Of a DNA stretch of 61,359 nt, positions 8,991-18,286 are shown piece by piece. Within the stretch, counting starts at the first letter, position 1. Each line of letters opens with the position of its first letter. Both the position numbers and the translations under genes were made by a program. The notes under the pieces are model-generated. The model ran no database searches, had not been told where the DNA came from, and saw only the letters and a program-made list of their open reading frames with translations. This DNA comes from Planctomycetota bacterium (GTDB lineage: Bacteria; Planctomycetota; Planctomycetia; Pirellulales; Thermoguttaceae): assembly GCA_029550925.1 (NCBI GenBank), contig JAKPGL010000229.1, positions 1-61,359 on the forward strand. Reading direction: 5' to 3'.

Positions 8991-11900
8991 ATGTTTCTCT
9001 GTTGGAAGTTGGCCTGGTCGTATGTTCGGCGGCATCCGTTGCGGATGGTGCTGGCTGGTTTGGCGATCGTGGCTTCGGCCGGGATGGTCGTCTGGGTGGT
9101 GAGCCGATACGACGCCCTGATGGCGCAGTTCGCCCACCAAACGCCGCAATATCTGGGCCGATACGACTTTTTCATCTCGCCGGAAAATCCGGAGGCCGGT
9201 TTCCTCCCCTCGGAACTGGTCGAACCATTGCGTCAGGACCCGGACATTGCCGAGTTGGACCTGGCGATTCAGTGGTCGGTCCGGGTATTGCCGGATCGAC
9301 CGGAAGGTTTTCCAGGCCAAGGCCCTGGCGGAGGCGGCATGGGCGGATTCGGCGGCGGAATGGGAGGTCCAGGGCCTGGCGGCGGAGGACCGGGCGGCTT
9401 TGGCGGGTTGGACGGTCCGAGTTTTGGCGGAAAGGGCGGCTTTGGAGGTGGTGGCTTCGGTGCAGCAGGGGGAAAGGGCGGCTTGGGAGGCGGTGGCTTC
9501 GGTGGGCCGGGCGGCTTGGCCGGGCCGGGCGGCCCGAGTTTTTCGAAAAAAGCTCCTGGCGGGCCGACCGGACCAGGACGCCGACCGATGTTCTTCGGCA
9601 GTCCTAAACTGATGGGTGTGCAAAGTCCAGAGCCTCCTTATCCGCTGGTGGAAGGCCAGTGGATCGACCCGGCTGATTCAAAAGCCCGCCAAACGGTGAT
9701 CACCCAGCCGTTGGCCGAGGCGATGCAGTTGAAACTGGGCGACCAGGTGCTGGTGATTTCCGGGACCAAAGAATATCGGCTCACGGTGATAGGGATCATC
9801 CAGCAGACATCCGAGGCGCCGACGTTGCAGAAACAATCGCCGACAGGTCGGCCGATGCTGAGCGGGCCGGGGCCGACGTTGGGGCCGCCACCGCTGGCCT
9901 TGTATGTGCCCAAGGTGTTGGCGGAGAAGGTAGCTCGGAAGCCCGGCCAGGTGAATCTGGTCAGTCTGAAGTTGCGGTCCGAGGCAGACCGGCAGGCGTT
10001 TCGGCGGCGTTGGCTGGAGCGGTTGGCCGCGGTGCAGCCGCCGGCGCTTCTGGTGGGGTTGGAGGAAATCCGGGCGGCAAGGGAAGAAGGCTTTTGGGCG
10101 GCCAGCGCGCGTCGGCAGGCATGGTCGGCCACGGGACTGGCCCTGTTGGCCGCCGTGTTTATCATCTTCACCACCCTGAGCATGGGGGTAACCGAGCGAG
10201 TTCGGCAATTGGCCGTCTTGCGGGCCGTCGGGCTGAGCCGAGTGCAGGTGGCCGGCATCATCGGCATGGAAAGCCTGCTTTTGGGCCTTTTGGGCTGGAT
10301 CGGCGGCCTGGCTGCCGGATGGGGAATGCTTCAGATATTGGCCTGGGCCAAACCGGAAATGTTCTCCGAGCCGGTGAGTTTGGGCGGTTGGTGCATAGGG
10401 CTTTCGGGTCTGAGTGCGTTGGGTGGGGCGATGCTGGCGGCCATTGTGCCTGCCTGGCAAGCCACCCGGACGCCGCCCGGCGAAGTGCTCTCGCCGCCCA
10501 GCGCCCGAAGGCCCCGGTGGGTTTGGCTTTTGGGGCTGGCGGCGGTCGGCCTGGTGCTGATCGGGGTAAATCCGCTGGTGGTCTTTGTGGTGCAATTGCC
10601 GGAAGAGGCCCGATACGACATCTACGCCGCCGTAGGATGTACGAGCATGGCCCTGGGCTTTTTGGCCCTGTCGCCGTTGGCCATTGTGCTGATCGAGGCG
10701 ATCGTAGGGCCGATGATGGCCTGGGCGCTTCGGCTGCAACCGTATCTGTTGCGACAGCAGCTTTCTAACCATCTGGGCCGAACCCTGGGCACCACAGCCG
10801 CCCTGAGCGTGGGGCTGGGGCTTTATGCGGCCATGATGGTCTGGGGCTACTCCATGCTGGAGCCGTTCAAGCCCGGGGATTGGACGCCGGATATGCTGGC
10901 GGCTTTCCAACTGGGCGGACTGCCGGAAACCGAAGTGGAGACGGTTCGGCGCATCCCCGGCGTGCGGGCCGACCAGTGTCTGCCGCTGGCCGTCGAACAA
11001 CCCCGATTGGCCGAGGACATTACCGGAAGCCGACTCGGCACCTCGGTAACCCGGCAGGACAATGTGATTATGGTTGGCGTGGACCCGCAGCGGGCTTTCG
11101 GCGGCCCGAATCCGGTGTTTAAGCTCCAATTTGTTCACGGCTCGGCGGAAGAGGCGATTCGGCTTTTCCGCCAGGGCCGATACTGCATCGTGCCGGACCA
11201 TTTTCTGACGGCGACTGGGCTTCGGGTGGGGGATCGGTTTTCGGTTGTGCCGCCGAGCAGACCGGATCGGACGGTGGAATACACGATTGCGGGGGCGGTT
11301 CGGCTTCCGGGCTGGCACTGGATGACGAAGTTTTCCGGTCTGCGGCGGCGGAGCGGTCGGTCGGCTGCCCTGGTCTTTGCACCCTATGAGCAGGTCCGGC
11401 AGGACTTCGAGCTGAAAGAGATCAACTTTTTCTGGCTAAATCGGGATAAACAGGTGCCGGTGGATGAGACGGGCAAGGCGCTGGCGGAGCTGGCTCAACG
11501 CTATCCCGGCCCGCCCCAGCCGGTCAACCAGCAAGGAACCTGGACGTTTGCCGCCCGGATGTACGGGCCTTCCGTGCGGATCACCTTGCCGGAGGATATT
11601 TACGATCGGCTCATCCAGCGGGCCGATGCAATGATCTGGACCATGTGCCAACTGCCGCTGGTGACGTTGGTGGTAACTTCGCTGGGGGTGATCAATACGG
11701 TGATGGCCTCGGTGCGGGCGCGTCGGTGGGAGTTGGGCGTGCTGCGCTCGGTGGGACTCAGCCGAAGCGGCTTGCTCCGGCTGATCTTGGCCGAGGGAGT
11801 GCTCATCGGTGTGGCCGCCTGCACACTGAGTCTGGCCTTCGGCGTGATGGCCGGCTGGTGCGGCGTCGGCATTTCCCAATATGTGAGTTTCTTCGGCGGG

Positions 11901-12053
11901 ATGGAAACGCCGCTGGTCGCACCATGGGCGAAAATGGCTGGCGGATTTGGATTGGCGTTGGGGTTGTGTTTTTTAGGGGCGATCGGCCCGGCCGTTTCCG
12001 CTGCCTGCCAAGAACCCCTCTCTCTTCTCCAAGAAGGTCGGGCCGCTCTGTAA
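8991..12053 (+). CDS. ABC permease with two FtsX-like domains and a glycine-rich insert
   Basis: This 1020-residue membrane protein has an N-terminal helix, a large extracytoplasmic domain, a first FtsX-type domain (LAAVFIIFTTLSMGVTERVR, then VLRAVGLSR), further helices and a second FtsX domain near the C-terminus (VINTVMASVRARRWELGVLR). It resembles MacB/LolCE-type permeases and probably works with the ATPase just upstream. Roughly 75 residues in the first extracytoplasmic domain (bases about 9316-9545) are mostly Gly with Phe, Pro and Lys, which is unusual for the family. I chose ATG 8991 because GGAGAG precedes it; an upstream start at 8928 would fall inside the repeat cluster. Confidence 0.88.
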   Translation: MFLCWKLAWSYVRRHPLRMVLAGLAIVASAGMVVWVVSRYDALMAQFAHQTPQYLGRYDFFISPENPEAGFLPSELVEPLRQDPDIAELDLAIQWSVRVLPDRPEGFPGQGPGGGGMGGFGGGMGGPGPGGGGPGGFGGLDGPSFGGKGGFGGGGFGAAGGKGGLGGGGFGGPGGLAGPGGPSFSKKAPGGPTGPGRRPMFFGSPKLMGVQSPEPPYPLVEGQWIDPADSKARQTVITQPLAEAMQLKLGDQVLVISGTKEYRLTVIGIIQQTSEAPTLQKQSPTGRPMLSGPGPTLGPPPLALYVPKVLAEKVARKPGQVNLVSLKLRSEADRQAFRRRWLERLAAVQPPALLVGLEEIRAAREEGFWAASARRQAWSATGLALLAAVFIIFTTLSMGVTERVRQLAVLRAVGLSRVQVAGIIGMESLLLGLLGWIGGLAAGWGMLQILAWAKPEMFSEPVSLGGWCIGLSGLSALGGAMLAAIVPAWQATRTPPGEVLSPPSARRPRWVWLLGLAAVGLVLIGVNPLVVFVVQLPEEARYDIYAAVGCTSMALGFLALSPLAIVLIEAIVGPMMAWALRLQPYLLRQQLSNHLGRTLGTTAALSVGLGLYAAMMVWGYSMLEPFKPGDWTPDMLAAFQLGGLPETEVETVRRIPGVRADQCLPLAVEQPRLAEDITGSRLGTSVTRQDNVIMVGVDPQRAFGGPNPVFKLQFVHGSAEEAIRLFRQGRYCIVPDHFLTATGLRVGDRFSVVPPSRPDRTVEYTIAGAVRLPGWHWMTKFSGLRRRSGRSAALVFAPYEQVRQDFELKEINFFWLNRDKQVPVDETGKALAELAQRYPGPPQPVNQQGTWTFAARMYGPSVRITLPEDIYDRLIQRADAMIWTMCQLPLVTLVVTSLGVINTVMASVRARRWELGVLRSVGLSRSGLLRLILAEGVLIGVAACTLSLAFGVMAGWCGVGISQYVSFFGGMETPLVAPWAKMAGGFGLALGLCFLGAIGPAVSAACQEPLSLLQEGRAAL

Positions 12054-12355
12054 GCCGCGCGAGTGCCTGGAATGCTTGGGAATCTTTCCGGCGATATGGC
12101 GCCGTCGCTAGAACCCATCGCCTAGGTAGCTTAGCCTGTGCAGGCTGAGATGTAGCTTAGCCTTTGCAGGCTAAGAAGGTCGCCGCCTAACAGCCGGTGG
12201 TACGACGCACAGTCGGCGGTACATCCCCATCGTCCGTCGCTCTGTTTACTTTTGCCAACCGGGTATAGACCTGGGGTTTTTTGATAGGCATAATAGCTTG
12301 CAGCGGCGTGGAATGGCGTGATTGGGAATGTGCTTTTTAAGAAAAGGATCGGACG
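12054..12355. other. Intergenic region dominated by repeat cluster B
   Basis: No gene is visible in these 302 bases. The first half holds the hairpin repeats listed at 12126-12240. The second half is AT-richer; GATAGGCATAATAG near 12290 could contain a -10 element for the oxidoreductase gene starting at 12356, but I see no good -35. Confidence 0.5.
12126..12240. repeat. Cluster of palindromic REP-like repeats, copy B
   Basis: Two tandem hairpins begin with GTAGCTTAGCCT, at 12126-12149 and 12152-12175. The second contains a perfect stem at 12156-12175 (CTTAGCCT, loop TTGC, AGGCTAAG). They match the cluster before the permease gene in outline, but the stem arm reads AGCCT/AGGCT here and AGGCT/AGCCT there, so pairing is kept although the bases are swapped. 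GCCGCCTAACAGCCGGTGG and a GGCGGTAC word follow and resemble the outer parts of cluster A. Confidence 0.8.
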
Positions 12356-13699
12356 ATGGAGAAGAAAGTTCTACTAGGACATGGCGGCGGGTTGTCGGGA
12401 GCGGTGGGGCGGGGCCGGAGTCGGCGGGAGTTTTTGAAGGCGGCTGCTGGCGGCACGACGGCGGCTTTGGCGGGGCTATCCATTGCCCGATCGGCCCACG
12501 CCCGCGGCGAACAGGTGGTCAAGATCGGCATGATCGGCGCTGGCGGCCGATGCAGCGGGGCAGCCGCCGAAAGTATGCGGGCCGGCCCGTTCGTCAAACT
12601 GGTGGCTATGTGCGATGTGTTTGAAAGCCGGGTCCGGGCCGGCCGGGATCGGCTCAAAAAGATGTTCCCCGATCAGGTCCAGGTGGATGACGACCACTGC
12701 ATGGCCGGGTTCGATGTGCAACAGAAGGTGATCGACTCGGTCGATGTGGTGCTGATTGCCTGTGCCTCGAAGTTCCATGCGATGTATGCGGAGATGGCGA
12801 TCAAGGCGGGCAAACATGTGTTTGTGGAAAAGCCGCCGGCCATCGACCCGGCCGGTTGCAAACGCTTGCAAGCTGTCTGCGAACTGGCCAAGCAAAAGGG
12901 CCTGAGTATTGTCAGCGGCCTGCAAAGCCGATTCCATCGCGGCTACCAGGAGTGCATGAAACGGATTCACGACGGGGTGATCGGTCAGATCGTGGCCGCC
13001 CAGGCGATGTTCCTGCGCGGCCCATACCAACTGGTCAAGCGAGACCCGAAGCTCACGGAAACCCAATATCAGTTCAGCAACTGGTACCATTTCTGTTGGC
13101 TTTCGGGCGACGATGTGCCGCAGTCGCTGGTACACAATATGGATCGGGTGGCCTGGGCCTTGAAAGAGGAGACGCCCACATGGTGTTTTGGTCTGGCGGG
13201 CCGATCCACCAGCTTCGGCGAAGAGTACGGCGATATGTTCGATCACCATACGGTGGTTTATGAATACGGAAGCGGCGCCCGCGTCTATGCACTGTGCCAG
13301 ACCCGTAACGGCTGCTACCACAACTCCTCCGATATCATCATGGGCACCAAAGGCGTCTGCTACCTGGGCGATTGCCGCATCACAGGCGAAACGAATTGGA
13401 AGTTTGAAGGCCCGCACAACAACCCCTACGAGGAGGAGCAGAAGGCCCTGATCGACTCGGTCTTACAAGGCAAGCCGATCAACAGCGGCTATCACATGAT
13501 CACCAGCACCCTGACGACCATCATGGGGCAGATTGCCTGCTATACGGGCAAAGCGGTGGAGTGGGCCCAGGTGGTCAAATCGAACTTTCAGTACGCCCCG
13601 CCGCCAGACCAGAGCAGTTTCGACACGCCGCCGCCGGTAAAGCCCGGCCCGGACGGCAACTACCCCCTGCCCATCCCCGGAATGACCAAAATGATTTAG
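12356..13699 (+). CDS. Tat-exported Gfo/Idh/MocA-family oxidoreductase
   Basis: This 447-residue protein has a twin-arginine-type leader (SRREFLKAAAGGTTAALAG), a Rossmann start (VKIGMIGAGGRCSGAA) and the lysine-containing segment KAGKHVFVEKPPAIDPAG typical of the family. The C-terminal half has the NWYHFCWLSGDDVPQSLVHN block also found in the gene at 14850-16181, so the two are paralogues. NAD(P)-dependent sugar or polyol oxidoreduction is expected; the substrate is unknown. Its TAG stop overlaps the stop of the convergent gene by four bases (13696-13699). Confidence 0.9.
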   Translation: MEKKVLLGHGGGLSGAVGRGRSRREFLKAAAGGTTAALAGLSIARSAHARGEQVVKIGMIGAGGRCSGAAAESMRAGPFVKLVAMCDVFESRVRAGRDRLKKMFPDQVQVDDDHCMAGFDVQQKVIDSVDVVLIACASKFHAMYAEMAIKAGKHVFVEKPPAIDPAGCKRLQAVCELAKQKGLSIVSGLQSRFHRGYQECMKRIHDGVIGQIVAAQAMFLRGPYQLVKRDPKLTETQYQFSNWYHFCWLSGDDVPQSLVHNMDRVAWALKEETPTWCFGLAGRSTSFGEEYGDMFDHHTVVYEYGSGARVYALCQTRNGCYHNSSDIIMGTKGVCYLGDCRITGETNWKFEGPHNNPYEEEQKALIDSVLQGKPINSGYHMITSTLTTIMGQIACYTGKAVEWAQVVKSNFQYAPPPDQSSFDTPPPVKPGPDGNYPLPIPGMTKMI

Positions 13700-14673
13700 C
13701 CCCCACCAGCAGACGCTGGGGCTTTCGACAGGGCGCTAAAGCGGCGGACATACTCAGCGTTTTCGGCCGGTTGGTCGCTGTAGCGGTCGTAGATGCCGAC
13801 GATCGCGGCGTCGGTGGGTTTGATGTTAGCGAAGGTCTGCCGGAAGGCCTCTTCGACCCAGCTTTTGCGGTCCGAAAGCCGACCGGCGGCTAAAATCTTA
13901 AACGCCAAGCAGGGACGTCGGGTGGCCTGGATGGCCCGATACATGCGCGGCGGGTCCATCGGCAAATAGACCTCGCCTACCGGAATCGGCGCCTGGCCGA
14001 GCAGTTTTTCCAGCTCCTCTTTCGACCGGTGCCGTTCATACACGCAGGTCATATAGTAATCCAGGTCCCAGCCGCGGGATTCGATCTCTTCGACCACCGC
14101 AGGCATGTGCGTGGAAACACCGACCAAAAGGCCGGCGTCCCGCACCTTTTTGAGATACTCCTGGACCTGCCCCAATCGGCCTGCCTTAAACAGTTGGTCG
14201 GTGCGTTCGCCGTGATGGGCGATAGCAATACAACCGGCTTCGCGCAAGTTGCGGATGGACTCCGCATCGCCGGCGTCGATGGCCAGAAAGTGCATTTGGC
14301 TTCCCGTTTCCCGGAGCCGACGATAAAGTTGGGCGTTGTGCGGGCCGCTGCCTTGCCAGGCGTTGATGCCTACCTGTTCGCATCGGCGCAAGGTTTTCAG
14401 GATTTGCTCGTCGGTGTAATAGGCCCGCATTTCGTAGTTGACAAAGATCGACAGGTGCGACCCGGCGTTGAAACAGTTCGATCCGCAGATGAGGCGGGAA
14501 ATTTTATACGGGCCGAGCGAAATCTGCGGCAACGAGGCCGGAGTATGGGCTGTCGGCGGTTTTCCGCCGTCTGATATGGCCGAGCGGGCCGAAGCAACCG
14601 CGCCAGCCGAGGTAACCGAATATGCCCCGGCTGCCAGGGTCAAAAAATCCCGACGGCCAAGATCTCTTTTCAC
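13696..14673 (-). CDS. Tat-exported aldo/keto reductase-like barrel protein
   Basis: This 325-residue protein carries a Tat-like leader (LGRRDFLTLAAGAYSVTSAG), then a TIM-barrel sequence with aldo/keto-reductase features (ISRLICGSNCFNAG near the start, KTLRRCEQVGINAWQGSG). I do not see the classic Asp-Tyr-Lys-His catalytic set, so it may not be an active reductase. The start is the GTG at 14673, which follows GGGAGGAACTTG; the frame also continues to 14706. It converges on the oxidoreductase gene ending at 13699 with a four-base overlap of stop codons. Confidence 0.8.
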   Translation of the reverse strand: MKRDLGRRDFLTLAAGAYSVTSAGAVASARSAISDGGKPPTAHTPASLPQISLGPYKISRLICGSNCFNAGSHLSIFVNYEMRAYYTDEQILKTLRRCEQVGINAWQGSGPHNAQLYRRLRETGSQMHFLAIDAGDAESIRNLREAGCIAIAHHGERTDQLFKAGRLGQVQEYLKKVRDAGLLVGVSTHMPAVVEEIESRGWDLDYYMTCVYERHRSKEELEKLLGQAPIPVGEVYLPMDPPRMYRAIQATRRPCLAFKILAAGRLSDRKSWVEEAFRQTFANIKPTDAAIVGIYDRYSDQPAENAEYVRRFSALSKAPASAGGG

Positions 14674-14760
14674 ACCAAGTTCCTCCCAGAAGACAAAAGC
14701 AAACACCCTTTTTCTGGAAGATTCCTTCTCTGTCTAAAATTTTGATATCCATGCACAGGA

Positions 14761-14798
14761 AAGAAAAGCCCCAGGCAGGTTTTCCACCTTCCTGGGGC
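14761..14798 (-). terminator. Intrinsic terminator after the oxidoreductase gene
   Basis: On the minus strand GCCCCAGG (14798-14791) pairs with CCTGGGGC (14775-14768) and is followed by TTTTCTT. It lies about 50 bp past the stop of the oxidoreductase gene at 14850-16181 and before the aldo/keto reductase-like gene, so it probably separates the two transcripts. Confidence 0.7.
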
Positions 14799-14849
14799 GT
14801 TGAAAGCGTCATTAGACCATTTCTTTAGGGAAATCGCCAGCCCGTAGAG

Positions 14850-16181
14850 TTAGTACGGTTTGTATTCGCCGGGCATGGGGATGGGGTAGTTGCCGGCGGC
14901 GTCTTTTTGGACCGGGGCCGGGGCGTCCCAGCGAAGTTCTTTGGGGAACTCCGTGCCGCCCTTGGCTACCGCATCGTCCCACTTGACCACCTGGCCGCTG
15001 TAGGTGGCCATTCGGCCAAGTACGGCGGTCATGCTGCTGAGGGCGCCGTACCAACCTTCGTTATATTTTTCGCCCGATCGGATGGCGGCAATCAAATCCC
15101 GATGTTCTTGGACATAGGGATTCTCGCCTTTGCCCTTAAAACTCCATTCATTTTTGCCGCGGATCCAGCCGCTGCAGTTGGATTCGCCTTCGGTCCCGTG
15201 GACGTGCTCGGACACGCTGGAGAAGGTATTGGGAATTTGCCGGCATTGGCTATACATCTTGGTGCCGTCGGCGTAGGTGAACTCGACGAAGTGTTCGTCG
15301 AAGATTTGTCCGGTGCCTTTCAGGTCGCCGAGATAGCGTTTTAGGCAGGCGCCCATGCCGTTGGCTTCGACCGGATGGGCGTTTTTGACGCCGCCGAGGG
15401 CGGCTACCATGACCCAGTTACAAATATCCAGATTGTGCACATGCTGCTCGCAGATGTTATCGCCCGACAGCCAGCAGAAGTGATACCAGTTGTGGACCTG
15501 GTACTGCATTTCGGTCATGCCTTCTTCACGTCGGCGATTCCAGATGCCGTGGCCGTTCCAATAGGCCCGCAGGAGCATCGGCCGTCCGATCGCCCCGTCA
15601 TGAATCCGTTTGATGGTTTCCACATAAGAGGCCTGATGGTGCCGTTGCAAGCCGACGCCCACTTTCAGACCCTTTTGATCGGCCAGCTCATTGGCCTCCA
15701 TGAGCATCCGGAAACCTGGGGCATCGACACAGCAAGGCTTTTCCATGAACACATGTTTGCCGGCCTTGATGGCGGCCGCATAGTGCATTGGCCGGAAGCC
15801 GGGCGGAGCGGCCGTCACCACCAGTTCCGATTCCACCGCCAAGGCGCCTTTATGGCACTCCAAACCGGTAAACACACGATCGTCCGGCAAATCGACACGG
15901 TCTTTGAATTTTTCGCGGAAGTGTTTTGCCGCGCCTTGGGCTTTATTTTCGAAAGCATCGGCCACGGCCACGACCACCACCGCCGGGTCGGCCTCCAAGC
16001 AATTCTCCATAGCGCCGTTGCCTCGGCCGCCGCAGCCGATGAGCACCGCCCGGATACGTTCTGATCCGGCGGCGTGGGCGCTTCGGGCAATGCTGAGCGA
16101 ACTGGCCAAGCCGGCCCCGGCGGCAACCAGCCCGCTGGTCTTCAAAAACTCACGACGGGAACTCTCTTTGGGATTTCGCAT
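14850..16181 (-). CDS. Tat-exported Gfo/Idh/MocA-family oxidoreductase
   Basis: This 443-residue protein has a Tat leader (SSRREFLKTSGLVAAGAG), a Rossmann start (IRAVLIGCGGRGNGAMENC) and the family segment KAGKHVFMEKPCCVDAPG. It shares the NWYHFCWLSGDN block with the protein at 12356-13699, which makes them close paralogues. The ATG at 16181 is preceded by TTGGAGG with eight bases of spacing; a longer frame to 16217 is less likely. NAD(P)-linked oxidoreduction of a sugar-like compound is inferred from the family. Confidence 0.9.
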   Translation of the reverse strand: MRNPKESSRREFLKTSGLVAAGAGLASSLSIARSAHAAGSERIRAVLIGCGGRGNGAMENCLEADPAVVVVAVADAFENKAQGAAKHFREKFKDRVDLPDDRVFTGLECHKGALAVESELVVTAAPPGFRPMHYAAAIKAGKHVFMEKPCCVDAPGFRMLMEANELADQKGLKVGVGLQRHHQASYVETIKRIHDGAIGRPMLLRAYWNGHGIWNRRREEGMTEMQYQVHNWYHFCWLSGDNICEQHVHNLDICNWVMVAALGGVKNAHPVEANGMGACLKRYLGDLKGTGQIFDEHFVEFTYADGTKMYSQCRQIPNTFSSVSEHVHGTEGESNCSGWIRGKNEWSFKGKGENPYVQEHRDLIAAIRSGEKYNEGWYGALSSMTAVLGRMATYSGQVVKWDDAVAKGGTEFPKELRWDAPAPVQKDAAGNYPIPMPGEYKPY

Positions 16182-16328
16182 GGCGAGAACCTCCAAGCAA
16201 AGGGGACAAAAATACAAAGATGCTTTCCAAGCAACACGCGTTTTCTGTATAAAAAAATCGGGCGCGGCGGACCGGCAACGACGCTGTGCGGTCTGCGTTT
16301 GCCTTGGATCGTTCTATTCCGCCTCGGC

Positions 16329-18065
16329 TTACATCTTGTTGGCCTGGGCTTCTCGATATTCCTTGACCACTTCCGGTTCGGGGTCGTATTTCTGGGCTTC
16401 TTCTGGGGTGGGCAGTTTCAAGGGACGAATCACCCGGAAGCCGACAAAATTGGCGTCGGTCAAGTACCAGATGCTTTGCGGAATCTGCGGGTCCTGCATC
16501 TTCCAGTCTTTGTGCGAGGCGGTGCGGGCCGCACTGCGAAGCCGGTCGGCGTCGTCGTTCCACGATCCCCCGCGGACCACCCGCCCCCATTCCTGCTTCG
16601 GATCCGGCGGGTTCCACGGACGCACCGGTTTCTTGCCCACTAGGGTCTTGTAAAAGTCCGGATCATAGCGATCCAGGACCCACTCGGCCACGTTGCCGTG
16701 CATGTCGTACAGGCCCCAGGGGTTGGGTTTCTTCTTGCCGACTTTCTGATACTTGTCGTCGCTGTTGTCGGCGTACCAGGCATATTCGCCCAGCTTCTCC
16801 GGATCGTCGCCGAAGCTGTAGGCGCTGGTTGTGCCGGCCCGGCAGGCATATTCCCATTCGGCCTCGGTGGGCAGACGATAATACCGGCCCGTTTTGGCCG
16901 ACAGCCACTTGCAGTACATCTTGGCCGCTAGTTGCGTCATGCACACGGCCGGATACCCTTCCTTGCCCATGCCGAACGTCATATCCGTATAGGGTTTGGT
17001 GGGAATGGTAATGGCGTCGGCAATACGGTCCTGTTCCGTGGATTCGATCTTTTTGATCTTGCGACGCTGTTTGTCCAGACCCATCGCCCACAACTCGTAT
17101 TCATCCCAAGTTACCTCGCACTTGCCCATCCAGAACGGCTCCACCTGGACTTCCACCTGGGGGCCTTCGTCCGGTTTACGATTCTTTTCATTCTCTGGGC
17201 TTCCCATTTTGAATGTGCCGCCCCGGATCGGTATCATCTCAAACTTCACGTCCGTACCGGGGATGATCTCCGTATAGGGTTTCATCTCGGCTTCTGTGGC
17301 GGCTTCGGATTCAGGGATGCGGATGGTCGGCTTGGGCAACCAGACCACGGCCGGCACATCGGTCGGGTCCCGACCGTCGGGCAATCGAAACGCCTGCTCC
17401 CCCGCGGCAGGCTTGGGTTGTTGGGGGGTTGACGCCGGTTCGGCCGGTTTTTCTTGGGCTGTTTTTTCCGCGGGTTTTTCGGCGGGCTTTTCCTCCGCGG
17501 GTTTCTCTGTAGGCTTTGGTTCAGCGGGCTTTTCCGCTGGTTTTTCCTCGGTCATTTTTTCGGCAGGTTTTTCGGCGGGCTTTTCTTCCGGCTTTTCCGC
17601 AGCAGGCTTTTCCGCTGGTTTTTCTTCCGCTGGTTTCTCTGTAGGCTTTGGTTCAGCGGGCTTTTCCGCTGGTTTTTCTTCCGGCGGTTTTGGTTCAGCG
17701 GGTTTTTCTTGCGGCATCTTTTCCGCGGGTTTTTCGGCGGGTTTTTCCTCCGCTGGTTTCTCTGTAGGCTTTGGTTCAGCGGGCTTTTCCGCTGGTTTTT
17801 CCTCGGTCATTTTTTCGGCAGGTTTTTCGGCTGGTTTTTCTTCCGGCGGCGTCAGCTCCGGAAGTTTTACCGCTGGCGGTGTCGGCTCTGAGGGTTGAGG
17901 TTTTGTCGGCTCGCTAGTCGGCTGTTCCACCTTGGCCGGCGGTTTAACAGGCGGCTTTTCTTTCGGGCCGCAACCAACCATCAGCCCCGCTATCAACCCA
18001 CAAACCATGAGACCTACACACCATCCCAACCCATGTCGGCTGACAGGTACCACGCGATGCATCAT
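16329..18065 (-). CDS. Lipoprotein with Pro/Glu/Lys stalk and SUMF1/FGE-like domain
   Basis: This 578-residue protein begins with a lipoprotein signal (LIAGLMVGC, lipobox Cys at about residue 32), which suggests a membrane anchor. Roughly residues 45-220 are a low-complexity stalk of EKPAEKPAE-type units. The rest is a sulfatase-modifying-factor fold: [49 protein letters not shown] and [20 protein letters not shown]. True formylglycine-generating enzymes have a Cys pair in the C-terminal region, in a motif like LCHxSYC; here the matching stretch has none, so a non-catalytic or carbohydrate-binding role is likelier. GGGAG lies five bases before the ATG. Confidence 0.88.
   Translation of the reverse strand: MMHRVVPVSRHGLGWCVGLMVCGLIAGLMVGCGPKEKPPVKPPAKVEQPTSEPTKPQPSEPTPPAVKLPELTPPEEKPAEKPAEKMTEEKPAEKPAEPKPTEKPAEEKPAEKPAEKMPQEKPAEPKPPEEKPAEKPAEPKPTEKPAEEKPAEKPAAEKPEEKPAEKPAEKMTEEKPAEKPAEPKPTEKPAEEKPAEKPAEKTAQEKPAEPASTPQQPKPAAGEQAFRLPDGRDPTDVPAVVWLPKPTIRIPESEAATEAEMKPYTEIIPGTDVKFEMIPIRGGTFKMGSPENEKNRKPDEGPQVEVQVEPFWMGKCEVTWDEYELWAMGLDKQRRKIKKIESTEQDRIADAITIPTKPYTDMTFGMGKEGYPAVCMTQLAAKMYCKWLSAKTGRYYRLPTEAEWEYACRAGTTSAYSFGDDPEKLGEYAWYADNSDDKYQKVGKKKPNPWGLYDMHGNVAEWVLDRYDPDFYKTLVGKKPVRPWNPPDPKQEWGRVVRGGSWNDDADRLRSAARTASHKDWKMQDPQIPQSIWYLTDANFVGFRVIRPLKLPTPEEAQKYDPEPEVVKEYREAQANKM
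17501..17801. repeat. Three exact 46-bp direct repeats inside the lipoprotein stalk
   Basis: A 46-bp unit beginning GTTTCTCTGTAGGCTTTGG and ending GCTGGTTTTTC is identical at 17501-17546, 17633-17678 and 17756-17801. Copies 1 and 3 also share about 30 bp on one side. They encode repeated Glu-Lys-Pro-Ala stalk units on the minus strand. The exact DNA identity points to recent unequal recombination or slippage rather than protein-level selection alone. Confidence 0.85.
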
Positions 18066-18286
18066 GAAATCTCCCTCAACATAAGAAAACAGACCCTCAC
18101 GATCGTTTCAAAACCGCTGTTTAGCGCAAACAACATCGCCTTTCCAAGGTTTTGAAACCCTCTTTGTCTAAATTGTCTAAACGATTCCTTGTACCGTAAC
18201 CTAAACGATTTCCCCACGGGAATCAACTGCCCAAGGCTCATTTTTTTCCGAAACAATTGAATCGGGACCGGGGGGCTGGTTCCTGC

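Noticed and set aside
9678-11318. Long minus-strand open frame of 546 codons
   Set aside because: It lies antisense to the ABC permease gene, is full of Pro, Arg, His and Gln as expected for a shadow of GC-rich coding DNA, and matches no family.
15375-16064. Plus-strand open frame of 229 codons opposite an oxidoreductase gene
   Set aside because: It is antisense to a well-supported gene and has no recognisable domain or binding site.
16240-16300. T-run and GACCG/CGGTC pair after the SUMF1-type lipoprotein gene as a terminator
   Set aside because: The stem is only five base pairs with a long loop and lies away from the T run.
17450-17860. Regular repeats that at first suggest a CRISPR array
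   Set aside because: The repeats are in frame inside a coding sequence, vary in unit and have no spacers; they encode a Pro/Glu/Lys stalk.
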